Source of the DNA: an uncultured Oscillospiraceae bacterium | GTDB taxonomy: Bacteria > Bacillota > Clostridia > Oscillospirales > Ruminococcaceae | Direction of reading: 5' to 3' | DNA: 50,073 nt | Assembly (NCBI GenBank): GCA_949745795.1 | Contig: CATKAZ010000073.1 | Coordinates: 1 to 50,073, forward strand | Shown: positions 34,935 to 42,702 of the stretch, piece by piece | Layout: the number at the start of each line of letters is the position of its first letter | How positions within the stretch are numbered: the stretch's first letter is position 1 | The notes under the pieces: model-generated | What the model saw: only the letters and a program-made list of their open reading frames with translations | Told to the model about the DNA's origin: nothing | Database searches by the model: none | Made by a program: the position numbers and the translations under genes

Positions 34935-36029
34935 ATGTCAACCATACTTGAGTATAAATGCCCATGCTGCGGAGGAGCGGTGAGTTTTAACAGTAATCAG
35001 CAAAAAATGGTTTGTCCATACTGTGATGCTGAATTTGATATTGAAGCTTTGAAGAATATGCAGAATGAAGCAGAAACGGATACTAAACAGCCTGAACAGC
35101 AGGAATGGGATGTACAGCCGAATAGTTATTGGGAAGAAGAAGAGCTTAAGGAGATGGATCTTTATACATGTCAGTCCTGCGGAGGAGAATTGATTGCTGA
35201 TAAAAATACAGGTGCGACAAATTGCCCGTACTGTGATAATCCCGTAATAATAAAATCACGTTTCACCGGAGATCTGCGTCCGGATTATGTTATTCCTTTT
35301 AAGCTGGATAAGAATGCGGCAAAAACAGCTATGGAAAATCACCTTAAAGGAAAACCGTTTTTGCCTAAAATTTTTAAGGATCAGAATCATATTGATGAAA
35401 TCAAAGGAATATATGTACCATTCTGGCTGTTTGATTGTGATACATATTCTAAATATACATTTCACGGAACAAGAATACGACACTGGAGCGACAGTACATA
35501 TGACTATACGGAAACATCACATTTTAATATTTATCGTGAAGGTTGCCTTGATTTTAGAAATGTTCCTGTTGACGGTTCTGAAAAAATGCCTGATGATTTT
35601 ATGGAATCAATTGAACCGTTTGATTATACTCAGATGGTAGATTTTCAAACTGCTTATCTTGCGGGATATCTTGCCGATAAATATGACGTTGATCAAAAAA
35701 GCAGTATAGGACGTGCAAACAACAGAATTAAAAAAAGTACAGAAGATACATTTCGTAAAACTGTAAAAGGATATGCAAGCGTCACAACATCAGGTTCAAA
35801 TGTGGGATTTTATAAAAGTTCCGCACATTATGCTTTGCTTCCGGTTTGGATTCTTAACACAACATGGAACAATCAGAAATATATGTTTGCTATGAACGGT
35901 CAGACGGGAAAATTTGTAGGTGATCTTCCTACAGATAAAGGCTTGTTCTGGAAATGGTTTTTCGGAGTGTTTGCAATTTCGGGAGCTGCTGCGTCACTGT
36001 TAATGACATTACTTACAATGATGGGGTGA
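34935..36029 (+). CDS. zinc-ribbon membrane protein (YdjG-like)
   Basis: A 364-aa protein with two TFIIB-type zinc ribbons at the N-terminus: CPCCGGAVSF with CPYCDAEF (about 9-35), and CQSCGGELIAD with CPYCDNPV (about 78-103). A large soluble domain follows with KGIYVPFWLFDC, and the C-terminus is one membrane segment (WFFGVFAISGAAASLLMTLL). This is the layout of Bacillus YdjG, sometimes mis-annotated as PriA-like. GAGGTGAG precedes the ATG. It lies between the SPFH gene and the TPM gene and its stop overlaps the upstream ATG candidate of the latter. Confidence 0.72.
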   Translation: MSTILEYKCPCCGGAVSFNSNQQKMVCPYCDAEFDIEALKNMQNEAETDTKQPEQQEWDVQPNSYWEEEELKEMDLYTCQSCGGELIADKNTGATNCPYCDNPVIIKSRFTGDLRPDYVIPFKLDKNAAKTAMENHLKGKPFLPKIFKDQNHIDEIKGIYVPFWLFDCDTYSKYTFHGTRIRHWSDSTYDYTETSHFNIYREGCLDFRNVPVDGSEKMPDDFMESIEPFDYTQMVDFQTAYLAGYLADKYDVDQKSSIGRANNRIKKSTEDTFRKTVKGYASVTTSGSNVGFYKSSAHYALLPVWILNTTWNNQKYMFAMNGQTGKFVGDLPTDKGLFWKWFFGVFAISGAAASLLMTLLTMMG

Positions 36030-36034
36030 TGGAT

Positions 36035-36859
36035 ATGAAAAAAATTAAAAAAATATTTTTGTCTGTCATAGCTTGTTTATGTTTGGCTGCTCCCATATCG
36101 GTAAGCGCTGAAAATATGCTTAATGATGATAATTTTTCCAGAGTAGTTGATGATGCAAATTTACTTTCAAGTAGTGATGAAGAAAATATTTCCCAAAGGA
36201 TAGAAAATTTAACGGAAAAATATGATTTTGATATAGTAATAGTTACAGTTAACTCACTGTACGGTAAAACACCAATGGAATATGCCGATGATTTCTTTGA
36301 TTATAATGGATATGGTGTGGGATCTGATAATGACGGTATTCTTTTGCTTGTAAGCATGGAAGATCGTGATTGGTGGATTTCTACTTCGGGATATGGTATT
36401 AAAGCATTTACAGATTATGGTATTGAGTTTATCGGTGATAAAATTGTTCCGGATTTAAGCAATCAAAAGTATTATTCTTCATTTAGTCTTTTTCTTGATC
36501 TGACTGAAGATTTTTTAGCGGAAGCTGAAAAGGGTACTCCCTATGATATTGGTCATAAATATAAGACGGTTATGAATTATATAATAGCTGTAGGGACAGG
36601 ATTGGTTATCGGATTGGTTATAGCTATTATAGTTGTTCTTATAATGAAATCAAAAATGAAATCTGTAGTATTTCAGTATAATGCTAATAATTATGCTGTA
36701 AATAACTCGTTAAAGCTGGAACGTTCCAATGATATTTTCCTGTACAGAAATGTAAGCAAAACCAGAAAACCGGAACCGTCAAGTTCAGGAGGCGGAGGAA
36801 GCAGTACTCATGTAAGTTCTTCCGGAAGTTCCCATGGCGGCGGCGGGGGTAAATTTTAA
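36035..36859 (+). CDS. TPM-domain membrane protein (YdjH-like)
   Basis: A 274-aa protein. Start chosen at ATG 36035, 5-6 nt after GGGGTGAT; an ATG at 36029 overlaps the previous stop but has no spacing. Seen: a signal peptide (KKIKKIFLSVIACLCLAAPISVSA, cleavage after VSA), a TPM (YgcG/YdjH) domain with VVDDANLLSSSDE and DNDGILLLVSMEDRDWWISTSGYG, a membrane segment (about 185-210), a basic stretch, and a Gly/Ser/His tail ending SHGGGGGKF, typical of TPM proteins. The TPM domain faces outside. Bacillus YdjH works with YdjG. The gene is ended by a long palindromic terminator. Confidence 0.8.
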   Translation: MKKIKKIFLSVIACLCLAAPISVSAENMLNDDNFSRVVDDANLLSSSDEENISQRIENLTEKYDFDIVIVTVNSLYGKTPMEYADDFFDYNGYGVGSDNDGILLLVSMEDRDWWISTSGYGIKAFTDYGIEFIGDKIVPDLSNQKYYSSFSLFLDLTEDFLAEAEKGTPYDIGHKYKTVMNYIIAVGTGLVIGLVIAIIVVLIMKSKMKSVVFQYNANNYAVNNSLKLERSNDIFLYRNVSKTRKPEPSSSGGGGSSTHVSSSGSSHGGGGGKF

Positions 36860-36873
36860 TATTTTATATATGT

Positions 36874-36907
36874 AAAAAGCAGTCAAATGATCATTTGACT
36901 GCTTTTT
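36874..36907. terminator. bidirectional terminator, 34-bp perfect palindrome
   Basis: The 17-nt arms AAAAAGCAGTCAAATGA (36874-36890) and their complement (36891-36907) form a perfect palindrome. The A/T ends give a T-run on both strands. It separates the TPM gene from the convergent ABC permease. Confidence 0.9.
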
Positions 36908-36912
36908 ATTAT

Positions 36913-38073
36913 TTAATTATTTTGTGATTTAACTTTAGTTTTTGCAACAAGAAGAACAATTGAAAAAATTGCAGCTGCGAATAGTAATTCTATGCCAAGG
37001 TATGAGAAATATTTTGAATTGGTGAATAATTCGTCTGAAACTCCGGCAAGCATATTATTTGCTCTGATAAACCAATAAGCAGGAAGAAAATGTGCTGTAT
37101 TGATTACTGCTTTGCCGAGAAATTCCTGAGGAACAAAAACACCACAGAGGAAACTCATTCCCAGTCCGAGTGTATTTGCTATCATATCAGTAGTTTTCGG
37201 GTTAGGGGCTAGTGTTGATATAAGAAGAGTAATGGAAAGCACAACAAGCATAAATACTAAGCTGTTGAGAATTGCAAGCAGACCTTCTTTGCATAAAAGC
37301 ATTTTACCGCATATAATCAAAGCGGCAATCATGAAAACAAGCCAGATGATAACTGCATAAATAACAGCTCCCAGGGTAATCTGAAAGGTTTGTTTTGTAG
37401 TGGACACAGGTGAACAGTTTGTTCTGCTTCTGATTTCTTTTTGATTTATTGTCAGAAGGGCAGGGCAGAGGCATGAGATCAGTATGGCTATAAATATATA
37501 GGGCAAATATTGAAAATAATAATATATATGTTCACTGTTAAAACTTCCGGAATCGGAAAAATTTTCAGTTGTCACTTTTATTTCATTGTCGTTAATCTGC
37601 GCTGTTTTTGAAATAGCATCATCAATACTAAATCCGCCGGCTATATAACATGAAAGATTTGTAATATACTGATCCAATTGAGATTCAAAAAGTTCGGTTG
37701 AATATGTTCCGGACACTTTATAATTAGAAAACAGGTTGTCAACTTCTCCGGCAGAAATTTTGTCTGAATATCCTTTATTTATAGTGAGAACGTAATCTAC
37801 GCTTTGATAGTAAAGAGAATCCAGAATTGAATCTTTATCTGTAGCAATATTTTGAATTTTATGATTGGAGTTTATGTAATCCACAAGCTTTTGGCTTGCA
37901 GATGTATTATCCATATCAATTATACAAATGTTTAATTTAGTTTCTTTGAAATTATTATCTTTGGCAGATTGGTTTGCCATTAATATTGATATTACTATAA
38001 AAATAACAATATATAATAAAGCAGACATTTTCTTTTTTCCGGCAATCTTTGCAAAAGCCTTAAAGACTTGCAT
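36913..38073 (-). CDS. ABC-2 type permease, second subunit (LnrN-like)
   Basis: A 386-aa membrane subunit of an ABC exporter. Start chosen at ATG 38073, 7 nt after AGGAGG; the frame is open 13 codons further. Seen: one N-terminal membrane segment (SALLYIVIFIVISILMANQ), a large extracellular domain (about 40-200), then five membrane segments in the C-terminal half including PYIFIAILISCLCPALLTI and LGLGMSFLCGVFVPQEFLG, the ABC-2 signature region. It overlaps the partner permease by 14 bp. Confidence 0.85.
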   Translation of the reverse strand: MQVFKAFAKIAGKKKMSALLYIVIFIVISILMANQSAKDNNFKETKLNICIIDMDNTSASQKLVDYINSNHKIQNIATDKDSILDSLYYQSVDYVLTINKGYSDKISAGEVDNLFSNYKVSGTYSTELFESQLDQYITNLSCYIAGGFSIDDAISKTAQINDNEIKVTTENFSDSGSFNSEHIYYYFQYLPYIFIAILISCLCPALLTINQKEIRSRTNCSPVSTTKQTFQITLGAVIYAVIIWLVFMIAALIICGKMLLCKEGLLAILNSLVFMLVVLSITLLISTLAPNPKTTDMIANTLGLGMSFLCGVFVPQEFLGKAVINTAHFLPAYWFIRANNMLAGVSDELFTNSKYFSYLGIELLFAAAIFSIVLLVAKTKVKSQNN

Positions 38074-39190
38074 ATTTCTTCCTCCTTGTCTGTAAAAATC
38101 CTCCGATTGCAAAAATGACAGATAAAATCAGAAGGGTTACACATTTTACGGTATATCGTTTATAGTCATCATAAATATTCAGGCAATAGAATAAATCTGA
38201 AATCAGTGCTGCCGGATTAATTCTGTTGACAATCGGCAAATACCTTTCTATAAATACTTTTATAGTTCCTATCATAAGACCGCTTAAAAAGCACGACAGC
38301 ATTGTTACCGACATTGAAATTGCCATTTTCACATTTTGATTTAATCTGCCGAATGAACCTATAAAGAATCCCATTGTAACTCCGGTAAGACTGCCTACAG
38401 CTCCGGACAAATATATCATTGGTATTTTATTACCCATATCTACTTTAAGTGTAAATAATATATAAGTAATTCCTATGCTGACGCATATAAGTTGAGCTGC
38501 AAAGCTTGCAAGTAAGCTGGCTGTTATGGAAGTAAGCTTGTTAGTTGGAGAAATACATTTTCTGGCTGCAATTGCAGATAGATTTCCCTGATTGTTTATG
38601 GCAATATATAATCCATTAACAGATCCGAAAAATGCAGCCATTGCTATAAGATTGTAAAAGTATTGAATGTATGTGTTCATGTTTCCATGTGACAGTGAAA
38701 GATTTTCATTGCAGTTTATTTCCTGTGACATGGCGTCAATTACGGATTGAAGATTCTGCGGATTGTTATTAACAGTTTCCGTTATTATGGATTCACGAAT
38801 TTGATATTGATCAAGAAATGATTTAATAATGGTTTGCTTTATGCCGTCCTTTGAAACAGTAAGTGAAAGCTCGCTGTCCACGTATATTATTCCGCTGATA
38901 TCATTTGATTTCAGCATTTCAAGTGCGGCTTTACTGTTTGTAAATTTGGAATCAAACATAGGAGCTTTTCCTGTGGACAATTCTTTTATAACCTCTTTAA
39001 AGGCAGTATTTTCAGTATTTTCAACAATTGCTATCGGTATTTCATTGAATACGGATTCCTTTTCGTACATACTGTTAAAAGCAACATAAAAAAATGTTCC
39101 GAGAATGATAGGAAATGCTAGTATCCAAAATAAAAATTCCTTTTGTCTGAATGCATTTTTTAAGGAATACTTAAAATTATGAAAAAACAT
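38060..39190 (-). CDS. ABC-2 type permease, first subunit (LnrM-like)
   Basis: A 376-aa ABC-2 permease with the same layout as its neighbour: an N-terminal membrane segment (FLFWILAFPIILGTFFYVAF), an extracellular domain (about 45-165), and five or six C-terminal membrane segments ending with a basic tail (LQTRRKKYASL). Two different full-length permeases plus one ATPase is the composition of LnrLMN-type exporters. An AGGAGG site lies 6-7 nt before the ATG, overlapping the ATPase stop region. Confidence 0.85.
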   Translation of the reverse strand: MFFHNFKYSLKNAFRQKEFLFWILAFPIILGTFFYVAFNSMYEKESVFNEIPIAIVENTENTAFKEVIKELSTGKAPMFDSKFTNSKAALEMLKSNDISGIIYVDSELSLTVSKDGIKQTIIKSFLDQYQIRESIITETVNNNPQNLQSVIDAMSQEINCNENLSLSHGNMNTYIQYFYNLIAMAAFFGSVNGLYIAINNQGNLSAIAARKCISPTNKLTSITASLLASFAAQLICVSIGITYILFTLKVDMGNKIPMIYLSGAVGSLTGVTMGFFIGSFGRLNQNVKMAISMSVTMLSCFLSGLMIGTIKVFIERYLPIVNRINPAALISDLFYCLNIYDDYKRYTVKCVTLLILSVIFAIGGFLQTRRKKYASL

Positions 39191-39191
39191 T

Positions 39192-40142
39192 TTAATCCTC
39201 CTTGTCTCTAAGTTCCTTGCCGGTTATTTCGAGAAATACATCATTAAGAGTGGGAAGCTCTGAAAATACTCTTCCGAAAGGAACGTTATTCTGAGTCAGT
39301 ACATCGAGGATTCGTACGAGGTTATGCTTGCCGCCGCTGCAATATACCCTCAGTTTGCTATCATTATAATTGACTTCGTAAACGTGAGGAAGATTATTTA
39401 TCTTAGATATAATGCTGTTTTCAAGATCCAGGACTTCAATGGTGACAGTTTCAGTGTTTTTAATCATTTTTTTCAATTCGTCTTTTGTACCGATTGCAAG
39501 ATTTTTTCCTTTGTCCATAATTGCAATACGAGTACAAAGCTGTTCAACCTCTTCCATGTAGTGAGAGGTATATATAATAGTAGCCCCGTTTCGGTTAAGA
39601 TCGGCTATTCCCTCAAGTATTTTGTTTCTGCTTTGCGGATCGACTGCAACGGTCGGTTCATCAAGTATAATAAGCTTTGGTTTGTGGGCGATACCGCAGG
39701 CTATATTCAGTCGTCTCAGAAGTCCGCCTGACAGTTTTTTCGGATGGAATTTTATAAAATCCTGCAAACCCGTGAATTCAATTGCTTCCTGTACATACTT
39801 TTTTCTCAGGCTTTTATCTGTTATGTAAAGACCGCAGAAATAATCAATATTTTCGTATACAGTCAGTTCGTTGAAAACTGCTACGTTTTGCATTATAATA
39901 CCGATTTGTTTTTTTATTTTATAATTGGACGGAGTCATTTTTTCTCCGAAAATTTCAATTGTACCCTTATCAAATGAAAGAAGGGACAACAAACAATTTA
40001 TAGTTGTTGTTTTTCCGGAACCGTTTGGTCCTAACAGACCTAAAATTTCACCTTCTTTGATTTCCAGATTAAAATGGTCAAGAGCTATAAGTTCTTTGTA
40101 TCTTTTAACCAGGTTTTCTATTTTGACTACTGTCTTTGCCAC
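39192..40142 (-). CDS. ABC transporter ATP-binding protein (LnrL-like)
   Basis: The 316-aa ATPase that powers the two ABC-2 permeases. Start at GTG (40142-40140), 8 nt after AGGAGG. Seen: Walker A GPNGSGKTT (38-46), Q-loop IIMQNVAVF, signature LSGGLLRRL, Walker B LIILDEPTVAVDP and the switch TSHYMEE. A C-terminal extension of about 100 aa with beta strands is typical of the DrrA/NatA group. It is the first gene of the operon and is divergent from the two-component system. The exported compound is unknown; an amphiphilic antibiotic is likely by analogy with linearmycin exporters. Confidence 0.92.
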   Translation of the reverse strand: MAKTVVKIENLVKRYKELIALDHFNLEIKEGEILGLLGPNGSGKTTTINCLLSLLSFDKGTIEIFGEKMTPSNYKIKKQIGIIMQNVAVFNELTVYENIDYFCGLYITDKSLRKKYVQEAIEFTGLQDFIKFHPKKLSGGLLRRLNIACGIAHKPKLIILDEPTVAVDPQSRNKILEGIADLNRNGATIIYTSHYMEEVEQLCTRIAIMDKGKNLAIGTKDELKKMIKNTETVTIEVLDLENSIISKINNLPHVYEVNYNDSKLRVYCSGGKHNLVRILDVLTQNNVPFGRVFSELPTLNDVFLEITGKELRDKED

Positions 40143-40173
40143 TTTTATTTCCTCCTCATAAAGTTATACTAAC

Positions 40174-40202
40174 ATTATAAATTAAAATTGATTGTATGTG
40201 AA
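40174..40202 (-). promoter_or_regulatory. promoter of the ABC exporter operon
   Basis: On the minus strand, TTCACA (40202-40197), a 17-bp spacer and TATAAT (40179-40174) would start transcription near 40167. Confidence 0.7.
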
Positions 40203-40224
40203 GTGAAAAAAGTCATTTTTTTAT

Positions 40225-40238
40225 ATGACATTTGTCAT
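40225..40238. promoter_or_regulatory. palindromic operator between exporter and two-component genes
   Basis: ATGACA-TT-TGTCAT is a perfect 6+2+6 inverted repeat, with a further GTCAT half-site at 40212-40216. Its centre is about 64 bp upstream of the exporter start and about 61 bp upstream of the kinase start, the usual spot for a NarL/LuxR-type activator. The likely binder is the response regulator at 41391-42014. Confidence 0.6.
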
Positions 40239-40257
40239 GCAGAATTTTTTTTTATTA

Positions 40258-40286
40258 TAGACATATGGAAAATTTTATGTTAAAAT
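40258..40286 (+). promoter_or_regulatory. promoter of the two-component system
   Basis: TAGACA (40258-40263), a 17-bp spacer and TAAAAT (40281-40286) lie 22 bp before the GTG start, with GGGGGAGG between. Confidence 0.65.
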
Positions 40287-40308
40287 AAAATTATAGGGGG
40301 AGGACAGT

Positions 40309-41394
40309 GTGAATAAAATTACGAATAAGCTTGTAATACTTGTATTATGTATTATTTTGGTAACCGATTATGCCGGAAGTACCATACTTTCTGTTGTGGC
40401 ATTTTTAATATCCGTATCATTGTCTTCGATAAGTCAGTGTTTTACCGGAAGTAGAATTTCTGCTGCGGTTCAGCTTATTTACATTATGCTTTGTTTTTAT
40501 AGTCCTGTGTTTTGCTGTATGCTTCCTTTGATGTTTTATGATATAATGTCTGAAAGAAAAATATCTCTGGTGATTCTTACCGGAATAGTATTACTTTTTA
40601 ATATAAAAAAGTTTGAAAATGTTCAGTTAGTCTTAATTTTTGCTATCATTGCCGTTAGCGTTCTTTTGGAAAAGCATTCTTCCGAGCTTGAAACGGCACA
40701 AAATAAATTGATTGAAACCAGAGATCAGTCAGAGGAGGTAAATATTCTGCTGACTGAAAAAAATAGGTATTTATGTGAAAGAAGAGATCATGAAATAAGA
40801 ATAGCTGTCTTAACTGAAAGAAACAGAATAGCAAGAGAAATCCATGATAATGTGGGTCATATGCTATCTAGGACGCTTCTTCAAACGGGTGCGCTTCTTG
40901 TGATAAATAAGGACGAAAATCTAAGACCGGAGTTGGAAAAGGTTAAGGATACTCTTAATGAAGCAATGACCAGTATAAGAGAAAGTGTTCATAATCTTCA
41001 TGACGATTCGGTGGATTTGAAAAATACTGTTATTGAGTTGACAAAACCTTTAAAGGATAGTTTTAAAGTTAAGCTTGACCTGGATTTTTCCGAGGATATT
41101 CACAAAAATATAAAGTTCTGCTTTATAGGAGTTATAAAAGAAGGAATATCAAATATAATTAAATATAGCAACGGTGATTCGGTAAATATTACAATACGTG
41201 AACAACCGGCCTTTTATCAGCTTGTTATTGAGGATAACGGTACAAATAAAAACGGCACTGTTTACGGAAATGGAATTGGTCTTGAAAATATGAAAAGCCG
41301 TACGGAAAGCTTAGGCGGTATATTTAAGTGCTATTCTGAAAAAAATAAATTTAAAATATTTATTTCAATACAAAAGCAAGGAAGAATTTTATGA
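40309..41394 (+). CDS. NarL/LiaS-type sensor histidine kinase (LnrJ-like)
   Basis: A 361-aa membrane sensor kinase; start GTG behind GGGGGAGG. Residues 1-120 hold four or five membrane segments with little outside the membrane, so it probably senses within the membrane or through the exporter. A coiled coil (about 120-165) leads to the HisKA_3 dimerisation domain with the phospho-His in REIHDNVGHMLSR (H179). The HATPase domain has an N-box in IKEGISNIIKYS and a G-box NGIGLENMKSR. The 3' end overlaps the regulator gene by 4 bp. It is paired with a divergent ABC exporter. Confidence 0.9.
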   Translation: MNKITNKLVILVLCIILVTDYAGSTILSVVAFLISVSLSSISQCFTGSRISAAVQLIYIMLCFYSPVFCCMLPLMFYDIMSERKISLVILTGIVLLFNIKKFENVQLVLIFAIIAVSVLLEKHSSELETAQNKLIETRDQSEEVNILLTEKNRYLCERRDHEIRIAVLTERNRIAREIHDNVGHMLSRTLLQTGALLVINKDENLRPELEKVKDTLNEAMTSIRESVHNLHDDSVDLKNTVIELTKPLKDSFKVKLDLDFSEDIHKNIKFCFIGVIKEGISNIIKYSNGDSVNITIREQPAFYQLVIEDNGTNKNGTVYGNGIGLENMKSRTESLGGIFKCYSEKNKFKIFISIQKQGRIL

Positions 41395-42014
41395 ATATAG
41401 TAGTTGTTGATGATGATAATTTGGTGGCTCTTTCACTTAAAACTATTTTGGAGGCGTCCGGAGATATTAAGGTTGCTGCAATCGGCAGCAGCGGCGAGGA
41501 GGCAATTAAACTGTATGACGAGTTTGAACCGGATGTCCTTCTTATGGATATACGTATGATCGGAATGACAGGAATTGAAGCAGGAGAAAAAATACTTGCA
41601 AAACATAGTGATGCAAAAATACTGTATTTAACTACATTTTCTGATGACGAGTATATTGTGAAGGCATTAAAAATCGGTACTAAAGGATATATTTTGAAGC
41701 AGAATTTTGAATGTATTGTCCCTGCATTGAAAACCGTTATGAAAGGACAAACAGTTTTCGGAGACGAGGTAATAAACAAGCTTCCCGTTCTTATGAACAA
41801 AACATCTGATTTTGATTATGAACGGTTCGGAATTAATGAAAAAGAAAAAGATATAATTCGTCTTGTTGCACAAGGATTAAGCAATAAGGAAATTGCATCT
41901 GAATTATTTTTGAGCGAAGGTACAGTCAGAAATTATTTAAGCAGTATACTTGAAAAACTGGAACTTAGAGACCGTACTCAGCTTGCGATTTTTTATTATA
42001 ACAATAATAAATGA
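41391..42014 (+). CDS. NarL/LuxR-family response regulator (LnrK-like)
   Basis: A 207-aa DNA-binding regulator. The receiver domain has the acidic pocket VVVDDDN (D7-D9), the phospho-Asp in LLMDIRM (D53), Thr in YLTTFSDD and Lys in GYILKQNF. The C-terminal LuxR HTH is LSNKEIASELFLSEGTVRNYL (key part EGTVRNYL). It overlaps the kinase by 4 bp. Expected to bind the palindrome at 40225-40238 and activate the exporter. Confidence 0.92.
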   Translation: MNIVVVDDDNLVALSLKTILEASGDIKVAAIGSSGEEAIKLYDEFEPDVLLMDIRMIGMTGIEAGEKILAKHSDAKILYLTTFSDDEYIVKALKIGTKGYILKQNFECIVPALKTVMKGQTVFGDEVINKLPVLMNKTSDFDYERFGINEKEKDIIRLVAQGLSNKEIASELFLSEGTVRNYLSSILEKLELRDRTQLAIFYYNNNK

Positions 42015-42046
42015 ATAATATTGACATAAACGGAGGAATACTAACA

Positions 42047-42499
42047 ATGAGTAAGTCAGAGAAGGCTAAAGAATTATTTAAAAAAGGTTATAACTGTTCA
42101 CAAGCTGTACTGGGGGCATTTGCAGAGGACATCGGAATTGATTTTGAAACTGCTATGAAATTATCCTCGTCGTTTGGAGGAGGTATGGGAAGAATGCGTG
42201 AGGTGTGCGGAACGGTAAGCGGTATGTTTATGGCAGCAGGACTGAAATATGGGTATTATCTTCCGGATGACAGAACCGGTAAAACGGAGCATTATAAAAG
42301 AATTCAGTATCTTGCTGAAAAATTTAAGGAAAAAAATAGGTATATTGTGTGCCGTCAGCTTTTGGGGCTTGAGGGTAATGACAGCAGTTATGTTCCTTCG
42401 GAAAGAACAGGTGAATACTATAAAAAGCGTCCGTGCGTAGAACTTGTGGGGGATGCGGCGGAAATTCTTGAAGAATATTTTAAGGAAAATCAAATATAA
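42047..42499 (+). CDS. C_GCAxxG_C_C family redox-type protein
   Basis: A 150-aa protein of the small C_GCAxxG_C_C family (putative redox or metal-binding, exact role unknown). Start chosen at ATG 42047, 9 nt after GGAGG; an upstream frame overlaps the regulator stop. The family cysteines are visible: GYNCSQAVLGAF, EVCGTVSGMFMAAG (the GCAxxG-like site here reads GTVSGM after Cys), VCRQLLG and KRPCVELVGDAA. It may be cotranscribed with the two-component system by proximity, but its own strong ribosome site suggests independent expression. No membrane segment is seen. Confidence 0.8.
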   Translation: MSKSEKAKELFKKGYNCSQAVLGAFAEDIGIDFETAMKLSSSFGGGMGRMREVCGTVSGMFMAAGLKYGYYLPDDRTGKTEHYKRIQYLAEKFKEKNRYIVCRQLLGLEGNDSSYVPSERTGEYYKKRPCVELVGDAAEILEEYFKENQI

Positions 42500-42600
42500 T
42501 ATAAATTAAAATTGGTTTTTTTATAAAACAATTTGGCATATTGCAATAAATGATGTCAAAATATGCTTTAGTTTTCGGCATAAAAAATATCTTTAAAAGG

Positions 42601-42629
42601 TTGACAAAAAAATAACAATATGATATAAT
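42601..42629 (+). promoter_or_regulatory. consensus promoter of adhE
   Basis: TTGACA (42601-42606), a 17-bp spacer and TATAAT (42624-42629) form a perfect sigma-A promoter, with transcription starting near 42636 inside the Rex operator. Confidence 0.9.
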
Positions 42630-42632
42630 AAC

Positions 42633-42652
42633 ATTGTTAAGAAATTAACAAT
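42633..42652 (+). promoter_or_regulatory. Rex operator (NADH-responsive)
   Basis: ATTGTTAAGAAATTAACAAT is a 20-bp inverted repeat (8+4+8) holding TTGTTAA-N4-TTAACAA, the Rex-binding consensus of Clostridia. It covers the predicted start of transcription of adhE. A further TAACAAT half-site lies at 42613-42619. Rex dissociates when NADH is high, so adhE should be induced by reducing conditions. Confidence 0.85.
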
Positions 42653-42702
42653 GCGAATTAGAAAGTACAAATAAAATTATTATATTTTCAGGAGGATGCG
42701 TT

